Virus record (IMG/VR): IMGVR_UViG_3300006752_000025
Span: 1-64,000 of that record
Length of the DNA stretch: 64,000 nucleotides
DNA from: a virus
Strand: one strand, 5' to 3'
In this document: positions 1 through 7,995 of the stretch, piece by piece
Position numbering within the stretch: position 1 is the stretch's first letter
How the letters are laid out: each line of letters begins with the position of its first letter
Position numbers and translations under genes: made by a program
Notes under the pieces: model-generated
What the model saw: only the letters and a program-made list of their open reading frames with translations
Databases searched by the model: none
Told to the model about the DNA's origin: nothing

Positions 1-758
1 AAAATATCATCTCTGATTGTCTGGTTACGTTTTTCCAAGTTAAGTACTCTTGTGAAACTGTTGTTTACGGCGGCTGTATAATAAGCAAAAGGGTTATCTG
101 ATTTTGCTTCATTAAACTGTAGGCCTACTTGGCTTAGTTGGACCAATGCTTGTCCACGCATTTCGTCTACATAAGTATAACCACGCCAGTTTGCTCTGTG
201 CGAATATCTCTCAACTAGTTTGAGAAACATAGTTCCAAGTGTGTTTGTAATTTTACCATGTTTAGGATCAAACTCACCTGTAGTAATATCGCCCTTCCAG
301 TGGCTTCTTGCTACTTCTTTAAGTTGCTTACCTACATACGCATAATGCTTGAATGGTGGAAAGTTGACTTTTGCTTTTGTATCTGCTACGGTCTTAGGAT
401 TCTTTTTGCGTCCTTCTTCTAAAGGAATATGTTCATACGTCATAACACGGAATACCACTTCATCGTCACCAATGGTGTCAACATCGACTGCAAAATCTTT
501 TTGCTTTGGCTTGTTGCGATAATTCTTTTTGTCATGCGTACTCATTGCCACAGCATAGGCTTCAGACTGTAACCTAGATGATTGATTTTCTTTGGCGGCT
601 AACAATGTGTTATCGTCAATTTCGCTAACATCATCTAAAATGATATCATAGATGCTGTGTTGTTCGTCATGCAACCAACAAAAACTCATTTTGCTTTTGT
701 GTATTTCTTTGAGAATATCTTTATTGTTCAGGTAATTTGTTTTCTTTGCGACTGCCAT
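1..758 (-). CDS. gp55: Late-transcription sigma factor, gp55 family (3' end outside window)
   Basis: Translating the minus strand from an ATG at 758 gives about 252 residues with no stop before the window edge. The N-terminus reads TNYLNNKDILKEI, like the YNYVNNKELLQAI start of T4 gp55. The last part has LKLVERYSHRANWRGYTY and NPFAYYTAAVNNSFTRVL, matching the sigma-region-2-like core of gp55 (GYT..., NPHAYITQACFNAF in T4, from memory). T4 gp55 recruits host RNA polymerase to late promoters, here the GATAAATA boxes. About 100 more residues separate the two conserved blocks than in T4 (185 aa in all), so this protein carries a large central insertion. Start support: AGGAG (plus-strand CTCCT, 764-768) lies 5 nt upstream, behind a strong early-type promoter. 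Confidence 0.85.
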   Translation of the reverse strand, partial: MAVAKKTNYLNNKDILKEIHKSKMSFCWLHDEQHSIYDIILDDVSEIDDNTLLAAKENQSSRLQSEAYAVAMSTHDKKNYRNKPKQKDFAVDVDTIGDDEVVFRVMTYEHIPLEEGRKKNPKTVADTKAKVNFPPFKHYAYVGKQLKEVARSHWKGDITTGEFDPKHGKITNTLGTMFLKLVERYSHRANWRGYTYVDEMRGQALVQLSQVGLQFNEAKSDNPFAYYTAAVNNSFTRVLNLEKRNQTIRDDI

Positions 759-791
759 TGAGTCTCCTATAATAGATTAATTTAATACACA

Positions 792-820
792 AGTATATAA
801 TATATATACCAGTATGTCAA
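792..820 (-). promoter_or_regulatory. Sigma70-type early promoter of the gp55 gene
   Basis: On the minus strand a perfect TTGACA (plus-strand TGTCAA at 815-820) is followed after exactly 17 nt by TATACT (plus-strand AGTATA at 792-797). The predicted transcript starts about 25-30 nt before the gp55 ATG. The host polymerase could read this without phage factors, as needed for a late sigma factor gene. Confidence 0.8.
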
Positions 821-844
821 CCTATTTTACAAGGATTCTGGTTA

Positions 845-860
845 TTAAAACTAGTTTTAA
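845..860. repeat. 16-bp perfect palindrome, copy 1
   Basis: TTAAAACTAGTTTTAA is identical to its own reverse complement. It lies between the divergent early promoter of gp55 and the late promoter at 868, ending 7 nt before the GATAAATA box. An identical copy with the same spacing is at 7960-7975. Its form fits a dimeric regulator's operator; the binding protein is unknown. Confidence 0.7.
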
Positions 861-867
861 CTAATTC

Positions 868-875
868 GATAAATA
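868..875 (+). promoter_or_regulatory. T4-type late promoter (GATAAATA)
   Basis: GATAAATAC matches the T4 late -10 box TATAAATA except at the first base. Taking the T4 convention that the box ends at -6, transcription starts near 881, giving a 12-nt leader that contains the AGGAG of the 893 gene. It probably drives the gp48/54-gp53-hub block. Confidence 0.85.
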
Positions 876-892
876 CAACTATAGGAGAAACC

Positions 893-1816
893 ATGGACGA
901 TAACGATATACAAAATTTTCCAGCAACTACTAGTGCTATCGATAGTGTCTTAAATCAAGCCGCGTCTAAAGGCTTAGACAAATTAAAAGACAAAAATCCT
1001 ATCCTTGGTGATATTGCTGGTGGTCTTTTGGGTAAAGTTTTTCCTGGTTTTGGTGGTACACAAGGCAACTTTGGTAGCACAGTTTTTGACAACATGATCA
1101 AAAACAAGATTGCTCAGTCAGTAGCAGAAAAGAAAAGTCAAATAGATGTTGCAAGTTCAGATGCATTACCAAATGCTACTGGACAACCGCACATGGAAAA
1201 TTATGACTGGCGAGCAAGGTTACGTCCTAAAAAGGGAGGTATGGATCGATTCTATAATCAATTAGGTGCAGATCGATATTTAATGGAGCCTATAGAACAG
1301 TCAGGCGGTATGGTATGGCAAACAACTCCACAGATTTTCCTATCAGGTACTGCAGAATATGATAGTCATCAAGGACAAGGACAAAACTATCCAATACAGA
1401 CTTTTAGTAAAAGTATTCCGCCCGAATTACCAATTGCCGCTGATTTCTTTGCAACAGATAATTATGAAGCAAGATATCTATTAGCAGTTTTTACATTCAT
1501 CAAAATGGCAACAAAAGGATATTACGGCGATCAAGCAGTAATAGACAACGACTATGGAACACCACCGCCTGTAATGTTATTTGAATATTTAGGTGAATAC
1601 GGATTTAATAAAATACCAGTAGTTATTTCAAACTTTACAATTCAATATCCTGATGATGTTGACTATGTACCAGTAACATTTGGTGACAAGGTTACTTACG
1701 TACCAACTCGTTCAAACATCATGCTTAACTTAACTACTGCATACACACCACACAGAGTGAGAAGGAACTTCAGTATTAATAATGTAGCCAATGGCACACT
1801 ACCAGGATTTATTTAA
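893..1816 (+). CDS. Baseplate tail-tube cap/initiator protein (gp48/gp54 family)
   Basis: This 307-aa protein resembles the gp48/gp54-type proteins of T4-like marine phages, which cap the baseplate hub and nucleate tail-tube polymerisation. Visible signs: residues about 20-70 are Gly/Leu-rich and hydrophobic (LGDIAGGLLGKVFPGFGG). The central region has SGTAEYDSHQGQGQNYPIQT. The C-terminal half has GTPPPVMLFEYLGEYGFNKIPVVISNF followed by YPDDVDYV and a conserved-looking TPHRVRRNFSINNV tail, a layout I recall from cyanophage gp48. T4 gp54 (320 aa) and gp48 (364 aa) are similar in length. Start: ATG with AGGAG 6 nt upstream. The stop overlaps the next start (TAATG), so translation is probably coupled. 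I cannot decide between gp48 and gp54 by eye. Confidence 0.65.
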   Translation: MDDNDIQNFPATTSAIDSVLNQAASKGLDKLKDKNPILGDIAGGLLGKVFPGFGGTQGNFGSTVFDNMIKNKIAQSVAEKKSQIDVASSDALPNATGQPHMENYDWRARLRPKKGGMDRFYNQLGADRYLMEPIEQSGGMVWQTTPQIFLSGTAEYDSHQGQGQNYPIQTFSKSIPPELPIAADFFATDNYEARYLLAVFTFIKMATKGYYGDQAVIDNDYGTPPPVMLFEYLGEYGFNKIPVVISNFTIQYPDDVDYVPVTFGDKVTYVPTRSNIMLNLTTAYTPHRVRRNFSINNVANGTLPGFI

Positions 1817-2136
1817 TGGCTAAGACAGTAGACAACAAGCAAGTTTATAGGGGCGACAGTTTTATTCGCAACGACGATCTTATAGATAATAAATTCTTAG
1901 GATTAAATGACTTGCCTAAAATGAAAGCCACTCTTAAAGATGAGAGTTATGTGATTTCTCCGTTGTACGACGAACGCCCAGATCTATTGGCATACGCCAT
2001 ATATGATAACACACGATTATGGTGGGTGTTCTCACTGAGAAATCCTGACATACTGAAAGACCCAATCAGAGACTTCAAGGCTGGAACAAAAATAATTTTA
2101 CCCTCAAAAAGCTCTGTAAATGCACTGAGTAAATAA
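1816..2136 (+). CDS. gp53: Baseplate wedge subunit gp53
   Basis: This 106-aa protein matches the gp53 family, a wedge subunit that joins neighbouring wedges around the hub. The C-terminal half (YAIYDNTRLWWVFSLRNPD ... IRDFKAGTKIILPS) is the LysM-like segment typical of gp53-like proteins: a short domain in which the chain 'works' as a YxIYxNTxLWWVI fold followed by P-G-T-x-I-x-I-P. T4 gp53 is about 196 aa, so this is a short version as in many marine relatives. It starts inside the stop of the previous gene (TAATG) and is followed after 2 nt by the 2139 gene. Position next to the tail-tube cap and hub genes supports the call. Confidence 0.85.
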   Translation: MAKTVDNKQVYRGDSFIRNDDLIDNKFLGLNDLPKMKATLKDESYVISPLYDERPDLLAYAIYDNTRLWWVFSLRNPDILKDPIRDFKAGTKIILPSKSSVNALSK

Positions 2137-2138
2137 AC

Positions 2139-4610
2139 ATGTCTAGATTCCTCGGAGATAGAGCAGTTGTACCAAGAATCAATGATCCCTATGTAGGCGA
2201 AGTTTTTGGCAACGTGCTAGATACTTATTCGAGCCCAACATATAACATTCGTCTATACATGATGAATGATAACCTAACCAAAGGCGCAAAAGATGAGATG
2301 TCAAGTCCTGATCCTTCTTTGGCACCTGAAAATCCAGGAGACATGGTTATACTGGCCCAAACAGGTGTAACTGGTGGTAATCAAATAGACAACCTCCAAA
2401 TTGTTACTCTCAGTAATGCTAACGGACCCAATGCAACTAGGGTAAATTTCCAAATTAAACAACCTGGCTCTGCAACATTTATAGATGAAATGAAATTAGG
2501 TATGCATTACTTGGGATTGAAACCAAATGTAAATCCACCATTGTTTTTAGAAATCAGATTCCAAGGCTATACAGGTCCTGAATTATCTGCAGGAGGTCAA
2601 GTAGAAGATGAGGGAGGCGAAGCACTAGCGATTGCTGGTCCTTATAGATATAAACTAGCATTGAGAAACTTTGATGTTGCAATTGATGAAACTGGAAGTA
2701 CATACGAATTTGTATGTGCATCTCTACAAAGTTTTGCATTTAGACGCTCAGTCTATAAAATGCCAGTAGAAATATCCACTAGTGGTAAAACAATTTCAGA
2801 CCATGTAGATGTTTTACAAGAAGCTCTAAACGAGTATTATACAAATTTAGCAGACAGCGGAGTTCCAGATGTATATGATTTTGATACATCTAAATTAATT
2901 GCTGACCCTGAAGCACCAGATGACTTCATGACTATAAAAGATGAAAATCTTTTAACTGCTGACACACAAGATGCAGAACGAATGAATAGGCAAATGAACG
3001 AACTTGCTAGTACTGCAGATGCAATTGAACGTGACGCGGCAATTACTGCAAAAGGACAAATTGAAAACGACGGCTCACCTGAAAAAATAATAGAAGGTGA
3101 TAAAATTACTTTCCCTAAAGGCACAACATTCGATGCTTTTTTTGCAACAATCCTAAGCATGAATGATGAATTTTATACAAAGATTACCAGAAGAGATGAT
3201 ATAGAAGATGCCAGTTCTGAATCTAAACCAGAGCAAGGATATGTAAGTTGGTATAGACTTAATGCAAAAGTTGAAACAGTTGACTTTGACGCTAAAAGAA
3301 ATACCTATGCATACAAATATGTATACACGCCAGTATTATATAAATCATCTCGTACTGATATTGCTGTAAAAGAAGATGAGCAAGAGTTAGATGCAGATAC
3401 AGGACAATCTAGACTAGAACAAATTATTGCAAACGGTGGTGTAAAAAAATCATACAATTATATTTTTACAGGGTTGAATGACCAAATATTAAATTTAGAT
3501 ATTAAATATGATGCAGGTGTTGCACTGCTATTAGCACCGGGTGGTGGAGCAGTTGGAAGTTTTTCTGTTGCAGAATCAAATAAATTAAGCACAACCATTC
3601 CAAAAGAACAATCTACTGATGTAGAATCAGAAGTACAAAAAGAACAAGAAGTCAAAAAAGAAAATGATTTAGATTCGATCAAGTCTTTCTTTAATGATAT
3701 AAAGAGTAAAATATCAGAAGGTATTTCAGCAGTAGACACAGCAATTGGCCAGTTGTCAGCACTTACAGGAACAGACTTAGCAGAAGTTACTGCTATTCTA
3801 GAACAAGGTGACGACGATGCATTAGATGATTTACTTGGTGGCATAGACAGTAGCACAGTGTCTGACCTTGCAGGTTCTTTGGGCTATGACGAAGTTATTA
3901 ATGTCACACCAGTAACTCCATACGAACCAGGCGAATCACCATACATATATAGTACGGATTTAATATTGGCATCCGAAAGTACTTTAACAGGAGACCAATT
4001 ATCTGAGCTTGGGTACACCAAAGTTGAAGTATCTGATGCAATGAAAGATCCACAAACAAAGAGTACTAATGTATCTTCAAACCCTGTAAAAGAAAGTACA
4101 TATAAATCTAACAGTGTGAGAAATACGTTGTTTGGTAATCTTGTTGAACAACACATGCAGGATAGATCATTCTTGTTGAGAGTTGATTTAGAACTGCGTG
4201 GAGATCCTTGGTATTTAGGTGCCCCTGGATTAACAGTAAGTGATGAAGAAAGTGCAGACTGGTACCACAATGATAATCATTTCTTTTTGAGAATCAAGGC
4301 TCCAGAAAAATTTGATCCTGATTGGAGAGATGAAGACGCAAATTCAGGTTATTGGAAATACGACGGTGAATCTAGAACATTTAGTGGACTTTATAGATTT
4401 ATCTCATGTGTAAATAATTTTTCGGGCGGTGTGTTTACATCACAAGTTACAGCAAATAGAATAATAGGTTCAGCATTGTTAAAGAAAACTAAAACAGAAG
4501 TAGAAGAAGTTGAAGAATCTACAGATACAGAATCGGAAGGCATAAACAGCAGAGATCCAGCAGGATTTGTAGACGGTGTTAATCCAATAGGAGGTAATAC
4601 TGTTCCTTAG
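2139..4610 (+). CDS. Virion structural protein between gp53 and gp5 (baseplate hub region)
   Basis: An 823-aa protein of unknown precise function. The N-terminal 150 residues (TYNIRLYMM, VILAQTGVTGG, IDNLQIVTLS) resemble a protein I recall between gp53 and gp5 in cyanophages, where it is a virion protein. No catalytic motif or signal peptide is seen. Residues about 440-600 are acidic with predicted helical/coiled stretches (EQSTDVESEVQKEQEVKKEN, then an amphipathic stretch to LAEVTAILEQGDDDALDDLL). The C-terminal part (NLVEQHMQDRSFLLRVDLEL, RGDPWYLGAPGL, NHFFLRIKAPEKF) looks like a beta-rich domain ending in an acidic Glu-rich tail. Being beside the gp5-like hub, it might hold the place of the gp27 hub subunit, but I see no sequence evidence for that. 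Poor SD; start chosen for the 2-nt gap to gp53. Confidence 0.7.
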   Translation: MSRFLGDRAVVPRINDPYVGEVFGNVLDTYSSPTYNIRLYMMNDNLTKGAKDEMSSPDPSLAPENPGDMVILAQTGVTGGNQIDNLQIVTLSNANGPNATRVNFQIKQPGSATFIDEMKLGMHYLGLKPNVNPPLFLEIRFQGYTGPELSAGGQVEDEGGEALAIAGPYRYKLALRNFDVAIDETGSTYEFVCASLQSFAFRRSVYKMPVEISTSGKTISDHVDVLQEALNEYYTNLADSGVPDVYDFDTSKLIADPEAPDDFMTIKDENLLTADTQDAERMNRQMNELASTADAIERDAAITAKGQIENDGSPEKIIEGDKITFPKGTTFDAFFATILSMNDEFYTKITRRDDIEDASSESKPEQGYVSWYRLNAKVETVDFDAKRNTYAYKYVYTPVLYKSSRTDIAVKEDEQELDADTGQSRLEQIIANGGVKKSYNYIFTGLNDQILNLDIKYDAGVALLLAPGGGAVGSFSVAESNKLSTTIPKEQSTDVESEVQKEQEVKKENDLDSIKSFFNDIKSKISEGISAVDTAIGQLSALTGTDLAEVTAILEQGDDDALDDLLGGIDSSTVSDLAGSLGYDEVINVTPVTPYEPGESPYIYSTDLILASESTLTGDQLSELGYTKVEVSDAMKDPQTKSTNVSSNPVKESTYKSNSVRNTLFGNLVEQHMQDRSFLLRVDLELRGDPWYLGAPGLTVSDEESADWYHNDNHFFLRIKAPEKFDPDWRDEDANSGYWKYDGESRTFSGLYRFISCVNNFSGGVFTSQVTANRIIGSALLKKTKTEVEEVEESTDTESEGINSRDPAGFVDGVNPIGGNTVP

Positions 4611-4621
4611 TATTAAATGAT

Positions 4622-7414
4622 ATGGTAGATACAAGAACACAAAATAGAGACATTAATGAAATCGCTAACATTAAAGATTTCAGAGAGCGTCTTGGCGTAC
4701 CTAAAAATATTTCTTTGGGTGTGATAGAGGATAACCTAGACGAAGCATTTGAACATGCTATTGCTGTGAGAATTCCTGCTACACAAGGCAGAAGTTCTCA
4801 AATTGTACAATGCATGTGGTGCTCTCCGTTTGCAGGCACAACACCATATAAAAATTTAAGTGACGATATTGAAGATCCAGAAGGTGCTGTACAAGCATAC
4901 GGGTTATGGATGCAACCACCAGATATAGGCAATCATGTTGTTGTGGCTTTTGGTGACGGCGACTCTAAATTTGGATTAATATTGTCCTGTATCTTTCCTG
5001 GTAAATTTTCAAACAGCATTCCAGGGCAACCAAGTGTAACAACATACCAAGACAGTGCTGTTACTCTGCCTTCCACAGAGATAAGTCCAAAAGAAGGTAA
5101 GCCCACAACTAACGACAGACCACGCCCAATCGAATTTGATTTATCAGAAGCAGTAGTAAAACAAGGATTAGCATTAGACCCAATTAGAGGATTTGGTAGT
5201 TCAGGTTCTAGACGTGAGGCTCCAAGTGATGTTTATGGTATTTTAACACCAGGTGCATTAAACAAGGGTGGTAAGAAAGGAAATGTAAGAGGCAGTGGTC
5301 ACCAATTTATAATGGACGACCATCCAAAAAGTAAATTGATTAGGCTACGTACAGGTGGCGGTGCCCAAATTTTACTTGATGACACAACCGGTTCCATATT
5401 TTTAATTAACCAAAAAGGTTCTGCAAAAATGGAATTCAAAGCCAATGGTCAAATTGATATTTTTGGTGAGAACAGTATTAATATACGTTCCATGGGCGAT
5501 CTAAACTTACGTGCAGAATACAATCTTAATTTAGAAGCAGGTCAAAACGTACATGTAACAGCACTAGGCGATAACATTGGCGGGCAGAGAGCACCAGGTG
5601 GTGCTGTCATACAAGGCATAGCAGGTGATATCACAGGACCATTAGGCACAGGCGGCGAAATTAAACTAGATTCTGCTAGTGACATGCATTTTAATTCAAG
5701 CAGAAACTCATACCTAACAGCAAGTACCGGCGATGTCAATATCAACAGCGGTGGCTCTACATTGGTAACCACAGGTGCAAACTCCATGTCTACTGGAACA
5801 GGTAACTTTGAAGTAGTTTGTCCTGCAGGGCGAGTAACAATGCTAACAGGTATAGGATTTGATGTAATTACATCCGCTATTAATATGTTTGGTGGCTTGG
5901 CGTTTAATGCTGATGCACTGGTTATGAACTTGAATAGTTTTGCAAGTACACCTACACCACCAGTACCTCCATATGCAAGACCAGCCGCAGAAACAGCAAA
6001 AGGCAAAAAGAAATTAGCACCAGAAGATGCCGCAGAATTTGATAGAGATTCAGATGCACCTTTAACAACTGGTGGTAAACGCACAGGTATAGTGCATGAA
6101 ATAATGACCACACTAACAAGGCTACCTGGTCCTGAGCCAGACATGCATTATAATTACGACCCAGAAAAAAATCAATTGGTGCCTAGTGATATAGCAATAG
6201 ACACACAAAATGAAGCAGTAAAAGCCGCTTATGAAAAAGTGGAAAATGCCACACAAGGTGAGGGCACTGTTGATCCTGGCACAGGCAAAGGCAGTGATGT
6301 GCAAACACCAAGTGGCACACAGGTTGCAGTTGGTGCAGTAGATTCTGCAGGCAAAACTGTAACAGACTTACAGAACAGTATCACTGGAGCCGCTGATCAA
6401 GCAATGAGTGCGGCAAATCAAATAGCAGGAGCAGGTAATGCATTGTTAAACAGTATTCCTACCTTTGCAGGACTGGCCGCAGTATATAATGAATTCAAAG
6501 AAATGGCCAAAGACCAACTTCTACAAATCACAGGATTAAATGATATGACAGCGGCATTCAAAGCAATGTTGCCACCTGTGAGATTTGCAGTTAGTAATCC
6601 TGAATTAGAAAAAGTTATAGGCATGGCTAAAAATTTAACAGAGATAGAAGCAAGGTTGAGAGCATTTGCATTAGAAGCAGGTATACCAGTTGATCTGTTA
6701 GAAGGACAAGTACAAGAATTAATGGGAGATATAAACAGTATTAAATCTCAATTTGCAGATATAAACGGTATTATCTCTGATGTCCAAGGATTTACTGATG
6801 CATTACAGGCACAAGGTATCTCAGTAATACAAGATGCTGGAGGTTTTATATTTGAAGATGCTAACGGTTTTCAAATAGTTGATTTTTCAAATGGCTTAGG
6901 TCCTATAGGAGAAACTGTAGGTTTTATTGGAGACATGAACAAGTCCTATGAAAGTGTTAAGAGTGCAGTTAAGACACCGTTAAGCAATAACCAAAGATTA
7001 GCAGTTGCTAGTTTTGCACATCACATTGGACCTGAGAGATTCTTAAACAGTAATGTATTAAGAGCAATCAATGAAGAAAAATTTGAAGTAGTACCTTACT
7101 TAATGAAAGGTTGGACTATGGCACCAAGCGAGCCAGGCGGTGATATGGAAACGCAAGATACTTTGGTGCAAATGAGAGCATATGAAGCAGAAGTGTTTCA
7201 AACATCAGATGAACAAGGCATTGGTTTAAGTAGAGACTATCCACGTGGTGGTGCACCGTTAGGTGAACTTGCTGAAGATTTATATTACAAACGTCAGGAT
7301 TTTCACAAGATGAAGTTCCAAGGCGATCCAAATGCGGCATTTGGTGCCCCTCAAACAATAAACGAAATTAAAGCGGCCTTTAGGAACTTTAGTTTTGATT
7401 CGACAAAGATTTAG
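4622..7414 (+). CDS. gp5: Baseplate hub/central spike protein, gp5-like, with degenerate C-terminal lysozyme-like segment
   Basis: A 930-aa membrane-puncturing spike candidate. Residues about 35-125 form the gp5 OB-fold domain (IQCMWCSPFAG, WMQPPDIGNHVVVAFGDGD). Residues about 225-430 are a beta-helix with VgrG-like strand repeats (LLDDTTGSIFLINQKGS, INIRSMGDLNLRAEYNLNLE). Residues about 490-780 are a long helical insert. Residues about 787-830 (LSNNQRLAVASFAHHIGPER, then NSNVLRAIN) match the second half of GH24/T4-type lysozymes. The first half with the catalytic Glu/Asp/Thr is not seen. T4 gp5 is 575 aa with the lysozyme between OB fold and needle, so both order and completeness differ here. 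The strongest SD-like GGAGG (4590-4594) is 27 nt upstream, so initiation is probably coupled to the preceding gene. The 3' end overlaps the convergent 57-aa gene by 26 bp. Confidence 0.8.
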   Translation: MVDTRTQNRDINEIANIKDFRERLGVPKNISLGVIEDNLDEAFEHAIAVRIPATQGRSSQIVQCMWCSPFAGTTPYKNLSDDIEDPEGAVQAYGLWMQPPDIGNHVVVAFGDGDSKFGLILSCIFPGKFSNSIPGQPSVTTYQDSAVTLPSTEISPKEGKPTTNDRPRPIEFDLSEAVVKQGLALDPIRGFGSSGSRREAPSDVYGILTPGALNKGGKKGNVRGSGHQFIMDDHPKSKLIRLRTGGGAQILLDDTTGSIFLINQKGSAKMEFKANGQIDIFGENSINIRSMGDLNLRAEYNLNLEAGQNVHVTALGDNIGGQRAPGGAVIQGIAGDITGPLGTGGEIKLDSASDMHFNSSRNSYLTASTGDVNINSGGSTLVTTGANSMSTGTGNFEVVCPAGRVTMLTGIGFDVITSAINMFGGLAFNADALVMNLNSFASTPTPPVPPYARPAAETAKGKKKLAPEDAAEFDRDSDAPLTTGGKRTGIVHEIMTTLTRLPGPEPDMHYNYDPEKNQLVPSDIAIDTQNEAVKAAYEKVENATQGEGTVDPGTGKGSDVQTPSGTQVAVGAVDSAGKTVTDLQNSITGAADQAMSAANQIAGAGNALLNSIPTFAGLAAVYNEFKEMAKDQLLQITGLNDMTAAFKAMLPPVRFAVSNPELEKVIGMAKNLTEIEARLRAFALEAGIPVDLLEGQVQELMGDINSIKSQFADINGIISDVQGFTDALQAQGISVIQDAGGFIFEDANGFQIVDFSNGLGPIGETVGFIGDMNKSYESVKSAVKTPLSNNQRLAVASFAHHIGPERFLNSNVLRAINEEKFEVVPYLMKGWTMAPSEPGGDMETQDTLVQMRAYEAEVFQTSDEQGIGLSRDYPRGGAPLGELAEDLYYKRQDFHKMKFQGDPNAAFGAPQTINEIKAAFRNFSFDSTKI

Positions 7415-7562
7415 TAGAAGTTAATTCACCGATGCGTTTGTATGCATCGTATTTCAATTTACTTTCTTCTAAAAGGTTTCTCTTCAATAACTTTATAGTG
7501 TCCTCTAGGGCTAAAATTTGTCTACGATAGATTTCGGCGTTCGAGTCTTCGTGATTCAACAT
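7389..7562 (-). CDS. Small hypothetical helical protein (57 aa)
   Basis: A minus-strand frame from ATG (7560-7562) to TAA (7389-7391) encodes 57 residues starting MLNHEDSNAEIYRRQILALE. It is rich in Lys/Glu/Leu and reads as one amphipathic helix (QILALEDTIKLLKRNLLEES), so a coiled coil is likely. Function unknown. It overlaps the end of the gp5-like gene by 26 bp tail to tail. No Shine-Dalgarno sequence is present. TGTAAATA lies 6 nt before the ATG, possibly a degenerate late promoter giving a leaderless transcript. It is cut off from the 81-aa gene upstream by the terminator at 7584-7613. A short gene with sensible composition, but unproven. Confidence 0.5.
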   Translation of the reverse strand: MLNHEDSNAEIYRRQILALEDTIKLLKRNLLEESKLKYDAYKRIGELTSTKSLSNQN

Positions 7563-7583
7563 AGTAAATATTTACAATTAAAT

Positions 7584-7613
7584 AAAAAAAGAAGGGGATT
7601 ACCCCCTTCTTTT
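7584..7613 (-). terminator. Intrinsic terminator (possibly bidirectional)
   Basis: Read on the minus strand, AAAAGAAGGGG and CCCCTTCTTTT form an 11-bp stem around a 5-nt loop, followed by a T-rich run (TTTTTTTATTT). This ends the transcript of the 81-aa gene immediately after its stop. On the plus strand the stem ends CTTCTTTTAG, so it could also stop transcripts leaving the hub operon. Confidence 0.85.
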
Positions 7614-7616
7614 AGT

Positions 7617-7862
7617 TCATGACAACACTAGTGTTTCCATCTCTGAAAATTCAGTGGGAAACTCAACATTCTCATATCTGAAGTTTCCTACCAGATTGAT
7701 TGTGTTGAACGTAACATACTTTTTCGTTTTGTGGTCATAGATACCCATCTCAACAAAGCCTTTTTTGGTTTCATAGATTTGATGGAATCTGCTCGACTCT
7801 TGTTTGTTACGTTGTTCAGCCACAGCCCAGATATCTCTGAACTTTTTTGCTAACCGACGCAT
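7617..7862 (-). CDS. Hypothetical small early protein (81 aa)
   Basis: Encodes 81 residues starting MRRLAKKFRDIWAVAEQRNK. The N-terminal third is basic and helical, followed by a predicted beta-rich part (GFVEMGIYDHKTKKYVTFNT, FRYENVEFP). I do not recognise the family. It has its own TTGACA-type promoter (7918-7946), a GAGG 8-11 nt before the ATG, and a terminator right after the stop. It is therefore a complete single-gene early unit on the opposite strand to the late baseplate genes. That arrangement mirrors gp55 and suggests a host- or transcription-directed early function, but nothing in the sequence shows which. Confidence 0.7.
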   Translation of the reverse strand: MRRLAKKFRDIWAVAEQRNKQESSRFHQIYETKKGFVEMGIYDHKTKKYVTFNTINLVGNFRYENVEFPTEFSEMETLVLS

Positions 7863-7917
7863 TCAAGCATCCTCGTTCTGTGGGTTTAGGGTTTCACACT
7901 CTTTAGTGCTTGTATGT

Positions 7918-7946
7918 ATTTAAGCACATATAAAGGCGATTGTCAA
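7918..7946 (-). promoter_or_regulatory. Sigma70-type early promoter of the 81-aa gene
   Basis: Minus-strand TTGACA (plus-strand TGTCAA, 7941-7946), 17-nt spacer, then TTAAAT (plus-strand ATTTAA, 7918-7923). The -35 is perfect and the -10 is weak. It predicts a leader of about 50 nt before the ATG at 7862. Confidence 0.6.
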
Positions 7947-7959
7947 GAGTTTTTGGCAA

Positions 7960-7975
7960 TTAAAACTAGTTTTAA
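7960..7975. repeat. 16-bp perfect palindrome, copy 2
   Basis: TTAAAACTAGTTTTAA, identical to 845-860. As there, it lies between a minus-strand TTGACA promoter and a plus-strand GATAAATA box and ends exactly 7 nt before that box. Confidence 0.7.
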
Positions 7976-7982
7976 TAATTTA

Positions 7983-7990
7983 GATAAATA
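7983..7990 (+). promoter_or_regulatory. T4-type late promoter (GATAAATA), leaderless
   Basis: GATAAATAC is followed after only 5 nt by the ATG of gp25. With the T4 spacing the start point coincides with the A of that ATG, so the mRNA should have no 5' leader. It probably drives gp25, gp6 and the 5027-aa gene. Confidence 0.85.
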
Positions 7991-7995
7991 CTTGT

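Noticed and set aside
795-810. AT-rich run resembling a replication origin element
   Set aside because: It is explained by the -10 region and spacer of the gp55 early promoter, and has no repeats or skew that suggest an origin.
7564-7575. GTAAATATTTAC palindrome as an operator
   Set aside because: Only one copy, and AT-rich palindromes of this length are expected by chance in this sequence.
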